A stretch of 25,312 nucleotides of DNA from an uncultured Treponema sp. (GCA_934691925.1 CAKUTI010000029.1:1-25312); one strand, 5' to 3'. Positions 7,567-16,376 are shown, counted from the first letter of the stretch. Translations and numbers: made by a program. The notes: generated by a model from the letters alone, not told the origin.

Positions 7567-8647
7567 CTGTGCAGACTCCTTTCTCAATTCTATAGACTCT
7601 TGTCGTGGTTCTCTTGTATCTTTCGTAAGGCTCACCCGGCAAAAATGTGCAGAAAAGCTGGTCATAAGACGGAAGCAAGGCTGTTACGCTCTGTCTTTTG
7701 TCAGGATCAAGCTCCAGAAGAACATCATCCATCAGAAGAACGGGCTTTTTATCATTCACCTGACTGTAATAAATCGCCTGCGAAAACCTGAGCAAAATCG
7801 CAAGAAGCCTTCTTTGCCCAGTTGAAGCGTTCGGAACAAAATTTTTTCCGTTTCGGACAAAGACAATCCTATCGCGGTGAGGTCCGCTCATCGTTGTCTG
7901 AATAATCTTGTCCATCTCGCGCTTTTCAGAAAGAACCGAGAGCGCAAAATTCAAGTCGGCTTCGCCTCCGGCATTTTTCCAGCTCGGAATATATTTTATT
8001 GAAACTCCGTCGATTCCAGCTATCTTTTCATAGAGATTTCCAAAAATTTGGTTGAACTTGAAAATCGTCGAATTTCTTTTCTTTTGAATCTCGATTCCGT
8101 TCTGCGCAAGCTGCATATCAAGGACATCGAGCATTTCATAACGCTTTTCTTTAAGGCAAAGATTCCGGCTTTTCAAGACTTTCTTGTAGTTTCTGTTGAG
8201 TGTGACGTAAAGAACATCATACATCGAAAGGCACTGGTCAATAAAAAAACGCTTTTTCTCAGGCTCTCCAGCGGCAAAATCCAAGTCGTCATGGCAAAAA
8301 AGAACGCACGGCATCGTGTTTATAAGCTCTTTTCTGTCCTTAATCGATTTTCCGTTTTTGTCGATTCTCTTTTTCTGCCTGTCGTATGATATGAAAATAT
8401 TGTCTGTAGAACCTTTTTCTTCACGGTAAAGAGTCCGTATGCTGAAGCCAGACTCGCCGTCCTTTATGATTTCAGCATCGGAGCGCGTCCTGAATGAATT
8501 TCCGTAGGCGGAATAGTAAATCGATTCAAGAAGATTGCTTTTTCCTTGCCCGTTCTCCCCGACAAAATAAATTTCCTTCGCAAGAAAGTCTATCGTCGAG
8601 TTCTGCAAATTTCTGTAGTTCACATATGAAGCTGAGAGAACAGGCAT
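7556..8647 (-). CDS. recF: DNA replication/repair protein RecF
   Basis: A 363-residue SMC-like ATPase that loads RecA at gapped DNA. It has the Walker A loop GENGQGKSN (30-38) after the N-terminal VNYRNL motif, a middle coiled arm, GPHRDRI before the signature STGQRRLLAILLR, and Walker B PVLLMDDVLLELD. The length is normal for the family. It begins 8 bases after dnaN ends with no obvious Shine-Dalgarno, so it is probably coupled to dnaN translation. It overlaps the downstream DUF721 gene by 11 bp. Confidence 0.97.
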   Translation of the reverse strand: MPVLSASYVNYRNLQNSTIDFLAKEIYFVGENGQGKSNLLESIYYSAYGNSFRTRSDAEIIKDGESGFSIRTLYREEKGSTDNIFISYDRQKKRIDKNGKSIKDRKELINTMPCVLFCHDDLDFAAGEPEKKRFFIDQCLSMYDVLYVTLNRNYKKVLKSRNLCLKEKRYEMLDVLDMQLAQNGIEIQKKRNSTIFKFNQIFGNLYEKIAGIDGVSIKYIPSWKNAGGEADLNFALSVLSEKREMDKIIQTTMSGPHRDRIVFVRNGKNFVPNASTGQRRLLAILLRFSQAIYYSQVNDKKPVLLMDDVLLELDPDKRQSVTALLPSYDQLFCTFLPGEPYERYKRTTTRVYRIEKGVCTDGD

Positions 8648-8655
8648 TTAAAGTT

Positions 8656-9768
8656 TTACTCTACCGACATCGGCATGATGATATGGAAATAGTCGGAAGC
8701 AGGCTCAGGGCGGAGAGTCACAGCGCGCAAGACCTCTGTGAATTCAAAAGTGATGTATTCGCTGTCCATCACTTTAAGAGGATTGTCGATGTGCCTGTAG
8801 TTCATCGCGATAGAGACTTCCTCGCCGTCGAACTGGCACGGAATTTCCTCTTTCGCGTCCCCTAAATCTGTTGATTTTGAAGTGATTGAAAGAACACCAG
8901 GAGCGACATCAAGGCTGATTCTGCCTGTCTTGTCAATCATAATTGAAATGCGCTTCAAGGCAGACACGAAATCGCTTTTTAGGACTGAGAATTTGTGAGC
9001 CTGATGCTCTGGAATTACTCTTGCGTAGTTAGGGAACTGTCCGTCGATAAGAGTCGCCGAGAATTCATAGTTTCCGAATTTGAAGAAAATCATCTTGTCA
9101 ACGACAGCGACATTGATGTTCCCCTCGTCAGAAGCGTTTTTAGCGACAATATTGAGGATTTTCGGATGAACAATCGCGGAAGGAAAATCCTCGACTCCTG
9201 CAAGAACATTCTTTTCAGCGTATGCAAGCCGTCTTCCGTCCGTCGCGACAAGAACAAGCCTGTCCTCTTTTTTCTCGAAAAGAACGCCGTTCATAAAATA
9301 TCTTGTCTCGTCCTCACTGACAGCGAAAGTCGTTTGAGAAATCATCTGCTTGAGCTCTTTCGCAGGAACCTCAAAGAATGAAACTTTCTCTGCGATTGCG
9401 ATTTCAGGGAATTTGTCCTGTGAAGTGCAGTTGAGCTGATACTTGATTTTTTTTGCAGAGTGCTTGATTACAGCGCAAATCAAGTTGTCTTTCTCTATAA
9501 GGTTAAATTCGATTTCTCCCTCTGGAAGAGCCGAAAGAATGCTCATGAATTTGTCGCAAAGAACAGTCGTTGAGCCTTCCTCTTCAATGTCCACCGGAAT
9601 TTTTGTCTGGAAATTTACTTTTATGTCAGTCGCCTTGACGGTGAGGCTTCCGCCCTCTGTAATCAAAAGGACGTTTGAAAGAACTGAAAGCGCGTTTTTT
9701 GTGGAAATGATTTCCTGTGCAATTGAAATTTCATTTATCATGGAATTTCTGTCAAAAGTAAATTTCAT
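8656..9768 (-). CDS. dnaN: DNA polymerase III subunit beta (sliding clamp)
   Basis: A 370-residue clamp that tethers replicative polymerase to DNA. Recognised by the N-terminal pattern MKFTFDRNSMINEISIAQEI, VLSNVLLITEGG, the middle FAVSEDETRYFMNGVLFE and ATDGRRLAYAE, and the C-terminal YFHIIMPMSVE, the usual closing strand with the hydrophobic-cleft Pro-Met. AGGAGA is placed ideally before the ATG. It is the first gene after the origin-like spacer on the leftward arm and heads dnaN-recF-dciA-like. Confidence 0.98.
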   Translation of the reverse strand: MKFTFDRNSMINEISIAQEIISTKNALSVLSNVLLITEGGSLTVKATDIKVNFQTKIPVDIEEEGSTTVLCDKFMSILSALPEGEIEFNLIEKDNLICAVIKHSAKKIKYQLNCTSQDKFPEIAIAEKVSFFEVPAKELKQMISQTTFAVSEDETRYFMNGVLFEKKEDRLVLVATDGRRLAYAEKNVLAGVEDFPSAIVHPKILNIVAKNASDEGNINVAVVDKMIFFKFGNYEFSATLIDGQFPNYARVIPEHQAHKFSVLKSDFVSALKRISIMIDKTGRISLDVAPGVLSITSKSTDLGDAKEEIPCQFDGEEVSIAMNYRHIDNPLKVMDSEYITFEFTEVLRAVTLRPEPASDYFHIIMPMSVE

Positions 9769-10111
9769 TTATTTCTCCTGAAGATTTTTTGAAATCTAGT
9801 TTTTATGCTAAAAGAGCCTTGTTTTTATGAAGACTGATTTTTGCTTTTGAATTTTGTTCACAATCTTATATATATTTAAATTTTAAAAATTTAGTAGTAG
9901 TAATAATAAGACTTGTGAATTTGTGGATAAGCGTCTTATTTCTTTGCAGAACAACAAAATAAATTCGTGAAAAGTCTTGAATTTGAATTCACTGTTTTTC
10001 CACAAATTCACTTTAAACAAAGTTTCTAACATCTTATCAACAGAATGTTACCATATTTTACACTTTTATGATATTGCTGGAGTTCCAAAAATCATAAAAA
10101 TTCAGAGAGTG
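9769..10111 (-). other. oriC: Probable replication origin (oriC) in the dnaA-dnaN spacer
   Basis: This 343-bp A/T-rich spacer reads on the minus strand as: a TTTAAA/ATTCAC-rich part with boxes, a perfect DnaA box TTATCCACA (9930 to 9922), a 12-base spacer, TTATTATTACTACTACTA (9909 to 9892, six trinucleotides of TAG/TAA type on the plus strand), then a pure A/T stretch ending near 9861. This is the order of a bacterial basal unwinding system: box, DnaA-trio, melted region. Further boxes are TTTTCCACA at 9996-10004 and the one-mismatch TTATCAACA at 10034-10042. A 13-bp inverted repeat joins 9915-9927 and 9999-10011. Most neighbouring genes diverge from this point. Function is inferred from architecture. 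Confidence 0.8.
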
Positions 10112-11557
10112 TCAGCTTCCCTTGATTTGCTTTTCAAGAAGCTTCACCGTGTCGTTCATTGTCGAGTCGGTCTTTAGGAGGTCATCGATTTTTCTTATTG
10201 ATGACATTATCGTTGTGTGGTCTCTTCCTCCGAATTCCTCCCCGATGTCTGAAAGCGAGTATTCTGTCATTTTCTTGCAGAGCCAGACCGCAATGTGCCG
10301 TGGACCTGCGATGCTCTTGTTCCGTTTTGAGCTTTTTAGGTCGGCGATTGAGATGTTGTAGAACTCTGATATTGTCTTCTGTATTGACTCGACAGTCACA
10401 ACGTTTGAAGCCTGCGATGAGAGAGAGTCGCTTAGAAGCTCCTTCACCAGATCGAGAGTTAGCGGACGGTTCATAAGCTCCGCGTAGTTCAGGCTTTTTA
10501 AAAGCGCGCCCTCAAGCTCCCTGACATTCGACTGTATGTTTTTCGCGATGAATTCCTTTATTTCCTGGCTTATGCTTTTTCCCTGCAGCTCGAGCTTCTT
10601 GTCGATAATAGCAAGCCTTGTCTCGTAGTCCGGGGCTTTCATGTCTATACTTAATCCCGCAGTGAACCTTGTCTTTAGTCTGTCCTCGATTCCCTTTATT
10701 TCTGTTATAGGGCGGTCGCTTGTGAATACCAGCTGGCCTTTTCGGTTGTATATGTCCTCGAATGTGTAGAAAAGCTCGTTCTGGAGTCCTTCCTTGCCCT
10801 CGAGAAACTGTATGTCGTCGAGAAGAAGAACATCGAGCTTCCTGTATTTTTTAGTGAATTTGTCAATCGACTTTTCCCTGATTGCGGAAGTGAATTCGTT
10901 CATGAATGATTCTGTCGTCAGGTAGCCGATTTTCAGGTTCGGGCTGTTTTCATAGATGTAGTTTCCGACAGAGACCATCAGGTGGGTTTTTCCAAGTCCT
11001 GACGAGCCGTAGAGAAGAATCGGGTTTGTCGTTCTGGAGCCTGGAGTTTTTGCCGCGGCTATGCAGACCGAGTATGCGTACTGGCTGTTGTCTCCTGGAA
11101 TAAAAGTGCTGAAAGTGAATTCCTCATTTAGCTGAGGATGCTTGCTTGCGCTTTTTTTAGGAACGGAAGTTTCCTGAGTTCTTGTCTTTGAGAAATTTTG
11201 CGCAGTCTCGTTTTCAAATTTTTCAGGCTGCGGAATTTCTGCTTTTTGGGTCTGCGTTATAGGCGGAACAAATGCAGGAGGCTCTGCCGGCTTTGAGTTC
11301 ACGATATGTCTGATTGAGATGTTTTGTCCTGTAAGCTCATTTATCTTTTGCTGCAGCTTTTCGACATTTCCTTTCTTGACCATTCTTGTCCACATGAATT
11401 CAGAGGCTACTGAAACCGTTATGTCGGAAATCGTGTCTTCCACATATTCAAAGTTAAAGAAAAGCTTGAAATCGTTTTCTGTTCCGGCTGCAGCATATTC
11501 CTGATGAATCTGGTTCATCGCTTCTTCAAAAAAATCCTTGTAGTTTTGTTCAGACAT
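10112..11557 (-). CDS. dnaA: Chromosomal replication initiator DnaA
   Basis: A 481-residue initiator. Domain I lies at about 1-85, followed by a Pro/Gln/Lys-rich linker (about 88-140). The AAA+ domain has Walker A GSSGLGKTHL (184 onward; GGVGLGKT is more usual), Walker B LLLDDIQFLEGKE and the sensor/arginine-finger region GIEDRLKTRF. The C-terminal box-binding domain contains GPRHIAVWLCKKMTEYSLSD and FGGRDHTTIMSSIRKI. Initiation at the neighbouring oriC is its role. The start ATG has no Shine-Dalgarno and lies 7 bases after a perfect TATAAT, so the message may be leaderless. Divergent from gyrB. Confidence 0.98.
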   Translation of the reverse strand: MSEQNYKDFFEEAMNQIHQEYAAAGTENDFKLFFNFEYVEDTISDITVSVASEFMWTRMVKKGNVEKLQQKINELTGQNISIRHIVNSKPAEPPAFVPPITQTQKAEIPQPEKFENETAQNFSKTRTQETSVPKKSASKHPQLNEEFTFSTFIPGDNSQYAYSVCIAAAKTPGSRTTNPILLYGSSGLGKTHLMVSVGNYIYENSPNLKIGYLTTESFMNEFTSAIREKSIDKFTKKYRKLDVLLLDDIQFLEGKEGLQNELFYTFEDIYNRKGQLVFTSDRPITEIKGIEDRLKTRFTAGLSIDMKAPDYETRLAIIDKKLELQGKSISQEIKEFIAKNIQSNVRELEGALLKSLNYAELMNRPLTLDLVKELLSDSLSSQASNVVTVESIQKTISEFYNISIADLKSSKRNKSIAGPRHIAVWLCKKMTEYSLSDIGEEFGGRDHTTIMSSIRKIDDLLKTDSTMNDTVKLLEKQIKGS

Positions 11558-11564
11558 AGGCTAG

Positions 11565-11594
11565 ATTATAGTACAACTTTACTTTTTTCGGCAA
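11565..11594 (-). promoter_or_regulatory. dnaA promoter
   Basis: On the minus strand TTGCCG (11594-11589) and a perfect TATAAT (11570-11565) are 18 bases apart. The expected transcription start falls at about 11558, immediately before the dnaA ATG at 11557. Confidence 0.6.
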
Positions 11595-11606
11595 TAAAAC
11601 TATAAT
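11578..11606 (+). promoter_or_regulatory. gyrB promoter
   Basis: TTTACT (11578-11583), a 17-base spacer and a perfect TATAAT (11601-11606) predict a start near 11613 and a 66-base leader. It overlaps the divergent dnaA promoter, so the two may affect each other. Confidence 0.55.
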
Positions 11607-11678
11607 TTTCTGAATGTTCTAAAAGTCTAATCATGTCTTTTAATCACTTCTAAAATATTATAAATCAAGGAAATAAAA

Positions 11679-13610
11679 ATGGCTTCTTCTTATGATGCTG
11701 GCAGTATTCAGGTATTGAAAGGTCTTGAAGCTGTCCGAAAGCGTCCTGGCATGTACATCGGTTCGACCGGGCCTAAGGGACTTCACCATCTTGTTTATGA
11801 GACTGTTGACAACTGTATTGACGAGGCGATGGCCGGCTTCTGCGACAGAATCGTTGTCGCTCTGGAAAAAGACGATATTGTGCGTGTTGAGGACAACGGC
11901 CGAGGAATTCCAGTCGCGATGCATCCGACGGAGCATATCAGCGCGCTTGAGCTTGTTTTGACGCGCCTTCATGCCGGCGGAAAATTCGACAAGAAATCTT
12001 ATAAGGTCTCGGGCGGTCTGCACGGAGTCGGCGTTTCCTGCGTAAATGCTCTTTCCGACTGGCTTGAGGCTACAATCAAGCGTGATGGACACGTTTACCG
12101 CCAGAGATATGAGCGCGGAATTCCTGTAACAAAGGTCGAGACAATCGGAGACACAGAAGAGCACGGAACGACAATCCGGTGGAAAGCCGACAAGACAATA
12201 TTCACTGTAACGACGACTTATGACTGGGACGTTCTGATTCAGCGGCTGAAGGAACTTGCGTTTTTGAACAGCGGAATCGTGATTGTATTCCGCGACGAGC
12301 GTCTTGAAACTCCAAAGGAGCAGGTTCTCAAATACGAGGGCGGAATCGTTCATTATGTCAAAGAGCTGAACGAATCTGTCAAAAGCAAATTTTATTATCC
12401 TGACGAGCCGATTTATATCACAGGCGAAAAAGACGGAGTTGTTACGGAGCTGGCCTTCCAGTACAACGACAAATATTCGGAGTCTGTCTACACTTACGTA
12501 AATGACATTCACACTGGAGACGGCGGAACTCATCTTGACGGATTCAAGTCCGCCTTGCTTTATGTATTGAAAAAAGCATTCGAGGCGAACGAGAAGCTTA
12601 AGAAGAAGCTCGACAAGGACGAGACTTTGACCGGCGATGATGTTCGCGCGGGGCTTGTCGCGGTTCTTTCTATGAAAGTTCCTGAGCCTGAATTTGTAGG
12701 CCAGACAAAGGACAAGCTCGGAAATCCTGAAGTCCGCGGAATTGTTGACTCGCTTGTAAAGGAAAAGCTCACGATTTTCTTCGAGCTTAATCCGAATGTT
12801 CTTGAAAAAGTTTTGGAGAAAGCTCTTGGAGAAGCTCAAGCCCGGGTTGCGGCGCGCAAGGCAAAGGAAAACACTCGAAAAAAGACTGTCGGAGGCTCTT
12901 TTGTAAAGCCAGAGAAGCTTTCCGACTGTTCTATAAAAGACAATCCTGAAATTTGCGAGGTCTACATTGTCGAGGGAGACTCGGCTGGCGGCTCTGCGAA
13001 AAAGGGCAGGGACTCGAAGACTCAGGCGATTCTTCCTCTCTGGGGAAAAATGCTCAATGTCGAGAAAGTTGACGCGTCTAAAGTTGTTGGAAACGACAAG
13101 CTCGACCCTGTAATCAGAACTCTTGGAGCAGGCTTTGGAAAGGACTTCAATATCGAGAAGCTCCGCTACCATAAAATCATAATCATGGCTGATGCCGATG
13201 TTGACGGCTCGCATATCCGCACATTGCTTTTGACTTTCTTCTTCAGATATATGCCTGAGCTTATCACTCACGGATATGTCTATCTTGCTATGCCTCCGCT
13301 CTTTAAAGTCCAGCTTGGAAAAAAAGATCCGGTTTACTGCTATTCTGATGCGGAGCGCGATTCCGCTCTGGAAGCTCTCGGAGACCAGCGTGATAAGGCT
13401 GATGTTCAGCGTTACAAAGGTCTTGGTGAAATGGACGGCGAGCAGCTTTGGGAGACAACAATGGATCCTTCAAGACGGAGAATGAGAGTTGTCACAGTTC
13501 CAGACGCGGAGGCAGCCGACAGAATTTTCACAGTCTGCATGGGCGAGGAAGTCGAGCCGCGCCGCGAATTCATTGAGTCGAATTCAAGCTACGCTAATCT
13601 TGACATTTAA
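11679..13610 (+). CDS. gyrB: DNA gyrase subunit B
   Basis: A 643-residue ATPase subunit of gyrase, which introduces negative supercoils. ATP-binding motifs: RPGMYIGSTGPKGLHHLVYE, NCIDEAMAG, VEDNGRGIPV and GGLHGVGVSCVNALS. The Toprim domain has EVYIVEGDSAGGSAKKGRDS and IIMADADVDGSHIRTLLLTF, and the C-terminal tail QRYKGLGEMDGEQLWETTMD is typical. The length matches the short GyrB form. AAGGA lies well placed before ATG 11679. The sequence after the EGDSAGG motif is ILPLWGKMLNVEK; most bacteria have PLRGK, so the Arg is Trp here. gyrA follows after 88 bases, probably on the same transcript. Confidence 0.98.
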   Translation: MASSYDAGSIQVLKGLEAVRKRPGMYIGSTGPKGLHHLVYETVDNCIDEAMAGFCDRIVVALEKDDIVRVEDNGRGIPVAMHPTEHISALELVLTRLHAGGKFDKKSYKVSGGLHGVGVSCVNALSDWLEATIKRDGHVYRQRYERGIPVTKVETIGDTEEHGTTIRWKADKTIFTVTTTYDWDVLIQRLKELAFLNSGIVIVFRDERLETPKEQVLKYEGGIVHYVKELNESVKSKFYYPDEPIYITGEKDGVVTELAFQYNDKYSESVYTYVNDIHTGDGGTHLDGFKSALLYVLKKAFEANEKLKKKLDKDETLTGDDVRAGLVAVLSMKVPEPEFVGQTKDKLGNPEVRGIVDSLVKEKLTIFFELNPNVLEKVLEKALGEAQARVAARKAKENTRKKTVGGSFVKPEKLSDCSIKDNPEICEVYIVEGDSAGGSAKKGRDSKTQAILPLWGKMLNVEKVDASKVVGNDKLDPVIRTLGAGFGKDFNIEKLRYHKIIIMADADVDGSHIRTLLLTFFFRYMPELITHGYVYLAMPPLFKVQLGKKDPVYCYSDAERDSALEALGDQRDKADVQRYKGLGEMDGEQLWETTMDPSRRRMRVVTVPDAEAADRIFTVCMGEEVEPRREFIESNSSYANLDI

Positions 13611-13698
13611 GGAAATAGGGCTGTTTTTTCTGGAATGGCCTTTTTATAATCATCTGGCTTGGGCGTTCTCGCTCGCCAATGTTTTTTAGGAATAATAA

Positions 13699-16218
13699 AT
13701 GCTAGAAGAAGAGAAAACGCCGGAAGGCGGAATCGTGATAAAAATTCCGATTGAGGACGAGGTCAAGCAGGCTTACATCGACTATTCGATGTCAGTTATC
13801 GTTCAGCGCGCCTTGCCTGATGTCCGCGACGGTTTGAAGCCGGTTCACCGCAGAATAATGTATGCGATGGACAAGCTTAATCTTTCAAGCGGCGGAAAGA
13901 CAAAAAAATGCGCCACGATTGTCGGCGAAGTCTTGGGACATTATCATCCTCACGGAGACGCGTCTGTTTATGACGCTCTTGTCCGCTTGGGACAGGATTT
14001 TGCGCAGCGTTATACGACAGTAACTCCTCAGGGAAACTTCGGTACAATCGCTGGAGACCCGCCTGCGGCTTACCGTTACACAGAGGCGAAGATGTCTAAA
14101 ATCACCGAGGAGATGACGGCTGACATCAACAAAGAAACTGTCGATATGATTCCGAACTTTGACGACACGACAGTTGAGCCTTCTGCTTTGCCTGCTAAAT
14201 TTCCTTTCCTGCTTTGTAACGGAACAACAGGAATCGCGGTCGGAATGGCTACAAATATGCCGACCCACAACTTGCGCGAGGTTGCCGCTGCTATAAGTGC
14301 GTATATCGACAATCCTGAAATCTCCGTTGACGAGCTTATGGCTCATATCAAGGGACCTGATTTTCCTACTGGCGGAATCATCTATGGCCGCGAGGGAATA
14401 AGAAAGGCCTACAGAACCGGACGCGGAAAAATCACAATCCGCTCAAAGTTCACGATTGAAACAGACAAGCGCGGACATGAGAAAATCGTTTTCACGGAAG
14501 TTCCTTACGGAGTGAACACGACAAACATAATAAAGAGAATAAACGAGCTTAAAGACAACAAAGTCATCGAGGGAATCGCGGACGCTAACGACGAGACTTC
14601 TGACCGCGTTGGAATGAGGCTTGTTGTCGATTTGAAGAAGAATGCGATTACAAAAATTGTCCTGAACCAGCTTTTTGCAAAGACAGACTTGCAGTCGAAT
14701 TTCGGCGTTATAAATCTCGCGCTTGTTCCAGTCAAAAAAGACTCTGGGCTTCGCTATGATGAGCCGCAGCTTCAGCTTCCTCAAATCTATCTAAAGCCGC
14801 AAATCCTCACATTGAAGCAGCTTATCCAGTATTTTGTTGACCACCGCGACGAGGTTATCACCCGGCGTACGATTTATGACTTGAAAGTCGCAAAGCACAA
14901 GATGAAGATTTTGCAGGCTTTGATAACTGCGATTAACAACATCGATGAAGTAATCCAAATTATCAAGTCCAGCCGCGATACGGAAGAGGCAAAGCTCCGT
15001 CTTGAAAAGCGTTTCGATTTTGATGACGAGCAGGCTCAGGCGATTGTTGATATGCCGCTCAAGCGTCTCACACATCTTCTTGTCGAGGATTTGCAGAACC
15101 AGATAAAAGAGCTTCAGGCTTTGATTGAGCATCTTGAAGACTTGCTTGCTCACCACGAGAAAATCCGGCAGATAATAAAGGACGAGACAAACGAGCTTGC
15201 CCAGAAATACGGAGATGACCGCAAGACTGACATTGTTGCGGACGAGGTCGAGCAGATTAACACTGAGGATATGATTAAGGAAGAGGAAGTCGTTGTTATG
15301 ATTTCCAAGCTTGGCTATATCAAGCGTGTTCCGCTCACTCAGTACAAGGCTCAGAGCCGGGGCGGAAAGGGCAGCCTCAGCGCGAATCTCGTTGACGGAG
15401 ACTATATCAACCAGATTTTTATCGCCACAACAAAATCTTACATAACTTTCCTCACAAACGAGGGAAAGGCATACTGGATAAAAGTTCATGAGATTCCAGA
15501 GGCGAGCCGTTCAAGCCGTGGTTCAAGCGTGAAGTCTCTTTTGCAGCTTTCTGCCGACGAGGAAATCACGACGATCGTCACTATGAAGGATTACACTGAC
15601 CAGCAGTATATCTTCATGGCGACTGCGAAAGGATTTGTTAAGAAATGTGCGACAACCGAATTTGCAAATGCAAAGACTCGTGGCGTGATTGCTATAAAGC
15701 TCAAGGACGATGATGAATTAGTATCCTCTATTCTGTCTAGTGGTCAAGATGAAATTATGCTTGTAACTCGTAGAGGTCAGGCGTTGAGAATAAATGAGGC
15801 GGAAGTAAGGCAGATGGGAAGGGCAAGCGGAGGAATTACAGGAATCCGCCTTGCGTCTGGAGATGAGCTTGCTGCCGCAATCCGTGTTGAATCTGAGAAA
15901 GACGCGCTGATTGTAACCGAGAAAGGCTATGGAAAGCGTGTTGATTTTAATGATTTTGGTCAGCATGGAAGAGGAACTTCAGGGCAGCGGATTTTCGGAA
16001 ATATTGACGGAAAAGGCGAGATTATAGGCGCGATTGCCGTTGCCGAACAAGATGAAGTTATCTGCATGACAGGGCAGGGAAAAACTCTCCGTGTCAAAGC
16101 TGACACAATTTCAAAGCAGGGCAGAAATTCTTCTGGGGCAAGAGTCATAAATGTTGATGCTCCAGATTATCTTGTCGGCTTTGACAGTGTTGCTCAGGAT
16201 AGTTCAGAGGAAAAATAA
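13699..16218 (+). CDS. gyrA: DNA gyrase subunit A
   Basis: The 839-residue DNA-cleavage subunit. N-terminal breakage-reunion domain: DYSMSVIVQRALPDVRDGLK, then GEVLGHYHPHGDASVYDALV, and the catalytic Tyr in AAYRYTEAKMS. A long coiled region follows (LIEHLEDLLAHHEKIRQIIK). The C-terminal DNA-wrapping beta-pinwheel contains the GyrA box in the form QSRGGKGS and repeated blades, which favours gyrase over topoisomerase IV. The residue equal to E. coli Ser83 is Ala88; the Asp87 equivalent (Asp92) is kept. TAGGAA precedes the ATG. Transcription probably ends at the hairpin 16335-16368. Confidence 0.97.
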   Translation: MLEEEKTPEGGIVIKIPIEDEVKQAYIDYSMSVIVQRALPDVRDGLKPVHRRIMYAMDKLNLSSGGKTKKCATIVGEVLGHYHPHGDASVYDALVRLGQDFAQRYTTVTPQGNFGTIAGDPPAAYRYTEAKMSKITEEMTADINKETVDMIPNFDDTTVEPSALPAKFPFLLCNGTTGIAVGMATNMPTHNLREVAAAISAYIDNPEISVDELMAHIKGPDFPTGGIIYGREGIRKAYRTGRGKITIRSKFTIETDKRGHEKIVFTEVPYGVNTTNIIKRINELKDNKVIEGIADANDETSDRVGMRLVVDLKKNAITKIVLNQLFAKTDLQSNFGVINLALVPVKKDSGLRYDEPQLQLPQIYLKPQILTLKQLIQYFVDHRDEVITRRTIYDLKVAKHKMKILQALITAINNIDEVIQIIKSSRDTEEAKLRLEKRFDFDDEQAQAIVDMPLKRLTHLLVEDLQNQIKELQALIEHLEDLLAHHEKIRQIIKDETNELAQKYGDDRKTDIVADEVEQINTEDMIKEEEVVVMISKLGYIKRVPLTQYKAQSRGGKGSLSANLVDGDYINQIFIATTKSYITFLTNEGKAYWIKVHEIPEASRSSRGSSVKSLLQLSADEEITTIVTMKDYTDQQYIFMATAKGFVKKCATTEFANAKTRGVIAIKLKDDDELVSSILSSGQDEIMLVTRRGQALRINEAEVRQMGRASGGITGIRLASGDELAAAIRVESEKDALIVTEKGYGKRVDFNDFGQHGRGTSGQRIFGNIDGKGEIIGAIAVAEQDEVICMTGQGKTLRVKADTISKQGRNSSGARVINVDAPDYLVGFDSVAQDSSEEK

Positions 16219-16244
16219 AAGAAGACTTACTGACAAAAAAAACT

Positions 16245-16273
16245 TTGTAAGATACAATCTTTTTTGGTAAATT
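16245..16273 (+). promoter_or_regulatory. Possible promoter just after gyrA
   Basis: TTGTAA (16245-16250), 17 bases, then TAAATT (16268-16273) preceded by TGG, giving an extended -10 form. Each hexamer matches 4 of 6. No gene follows for 950 bases on this strand, so it would serve a small RNA ending at 16368. Confidence 0.35.
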
Positions 16274-16279
16274 TTAGGG

Positions 16280-16368
16280 GACAATCACTTTTTTCATTTT
16301 TTATGCCAAGTGATTGCGAATAATCCATCAGGTGCCGGAGAAATCTAAATGGTTTCTCCGGTTTTTTT
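16280..16368 (+). ncRNA. Candidate small RNA, about 89 nt
   Basis: Between the possible promoter and the strong terminator lies a 9-bp hairpin CAATCACTT (16282-16290) with AAGTGATTG (16308-16316), a single-stranded linker of about 18 bases, and the terminator hairpin. It does not match SRP RNA, tmRNA or another family I recognise. It could instead be the structured 3' untranslated region of gyrA. Confidence 0.3.
16335..16368 (+). terminator. Rho-independent terminator downstream of gyrA
   Basis: CCGGAGAAA (16335-16343) and TTTCTCCGG (16353-16361) form a perfect 9-bp stem with a 9-base loop, followed by seven T. Confidence 0.9.
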
Positions 16369-16376
16369 GTTTAAAT

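Noticed and set aside
7567..7665. N-terminal extension of the DUF721 gene inside recF
   Set aside because: AAGGAG is placed for ATG 7566, and the additional residues are a frame-shifted reading of recF.
11658..13271. 537-residue open frame antisense to gyrB
   Set aside because: It mirrors gyrB codon structure, has no recognisable domain or ribosome-binding site, and starts and ends inside or beside gyrB. gyrB itself is unmistakable.
14443..15489. Antisense open frames in gyrA (14443-14784 and 14791-15489)
   Set aside because: They are shadows of the well-supported gyrA reading frame, with no family features.
16280..16368. SRP (4.5S) RNA
   Set aside because: CAGGTGCCGGAG is reminiscent of the SRP core, but the GGAAGGAAGCAGC-type tetraloop and asymmetric loop are missing and the ends do not pair.
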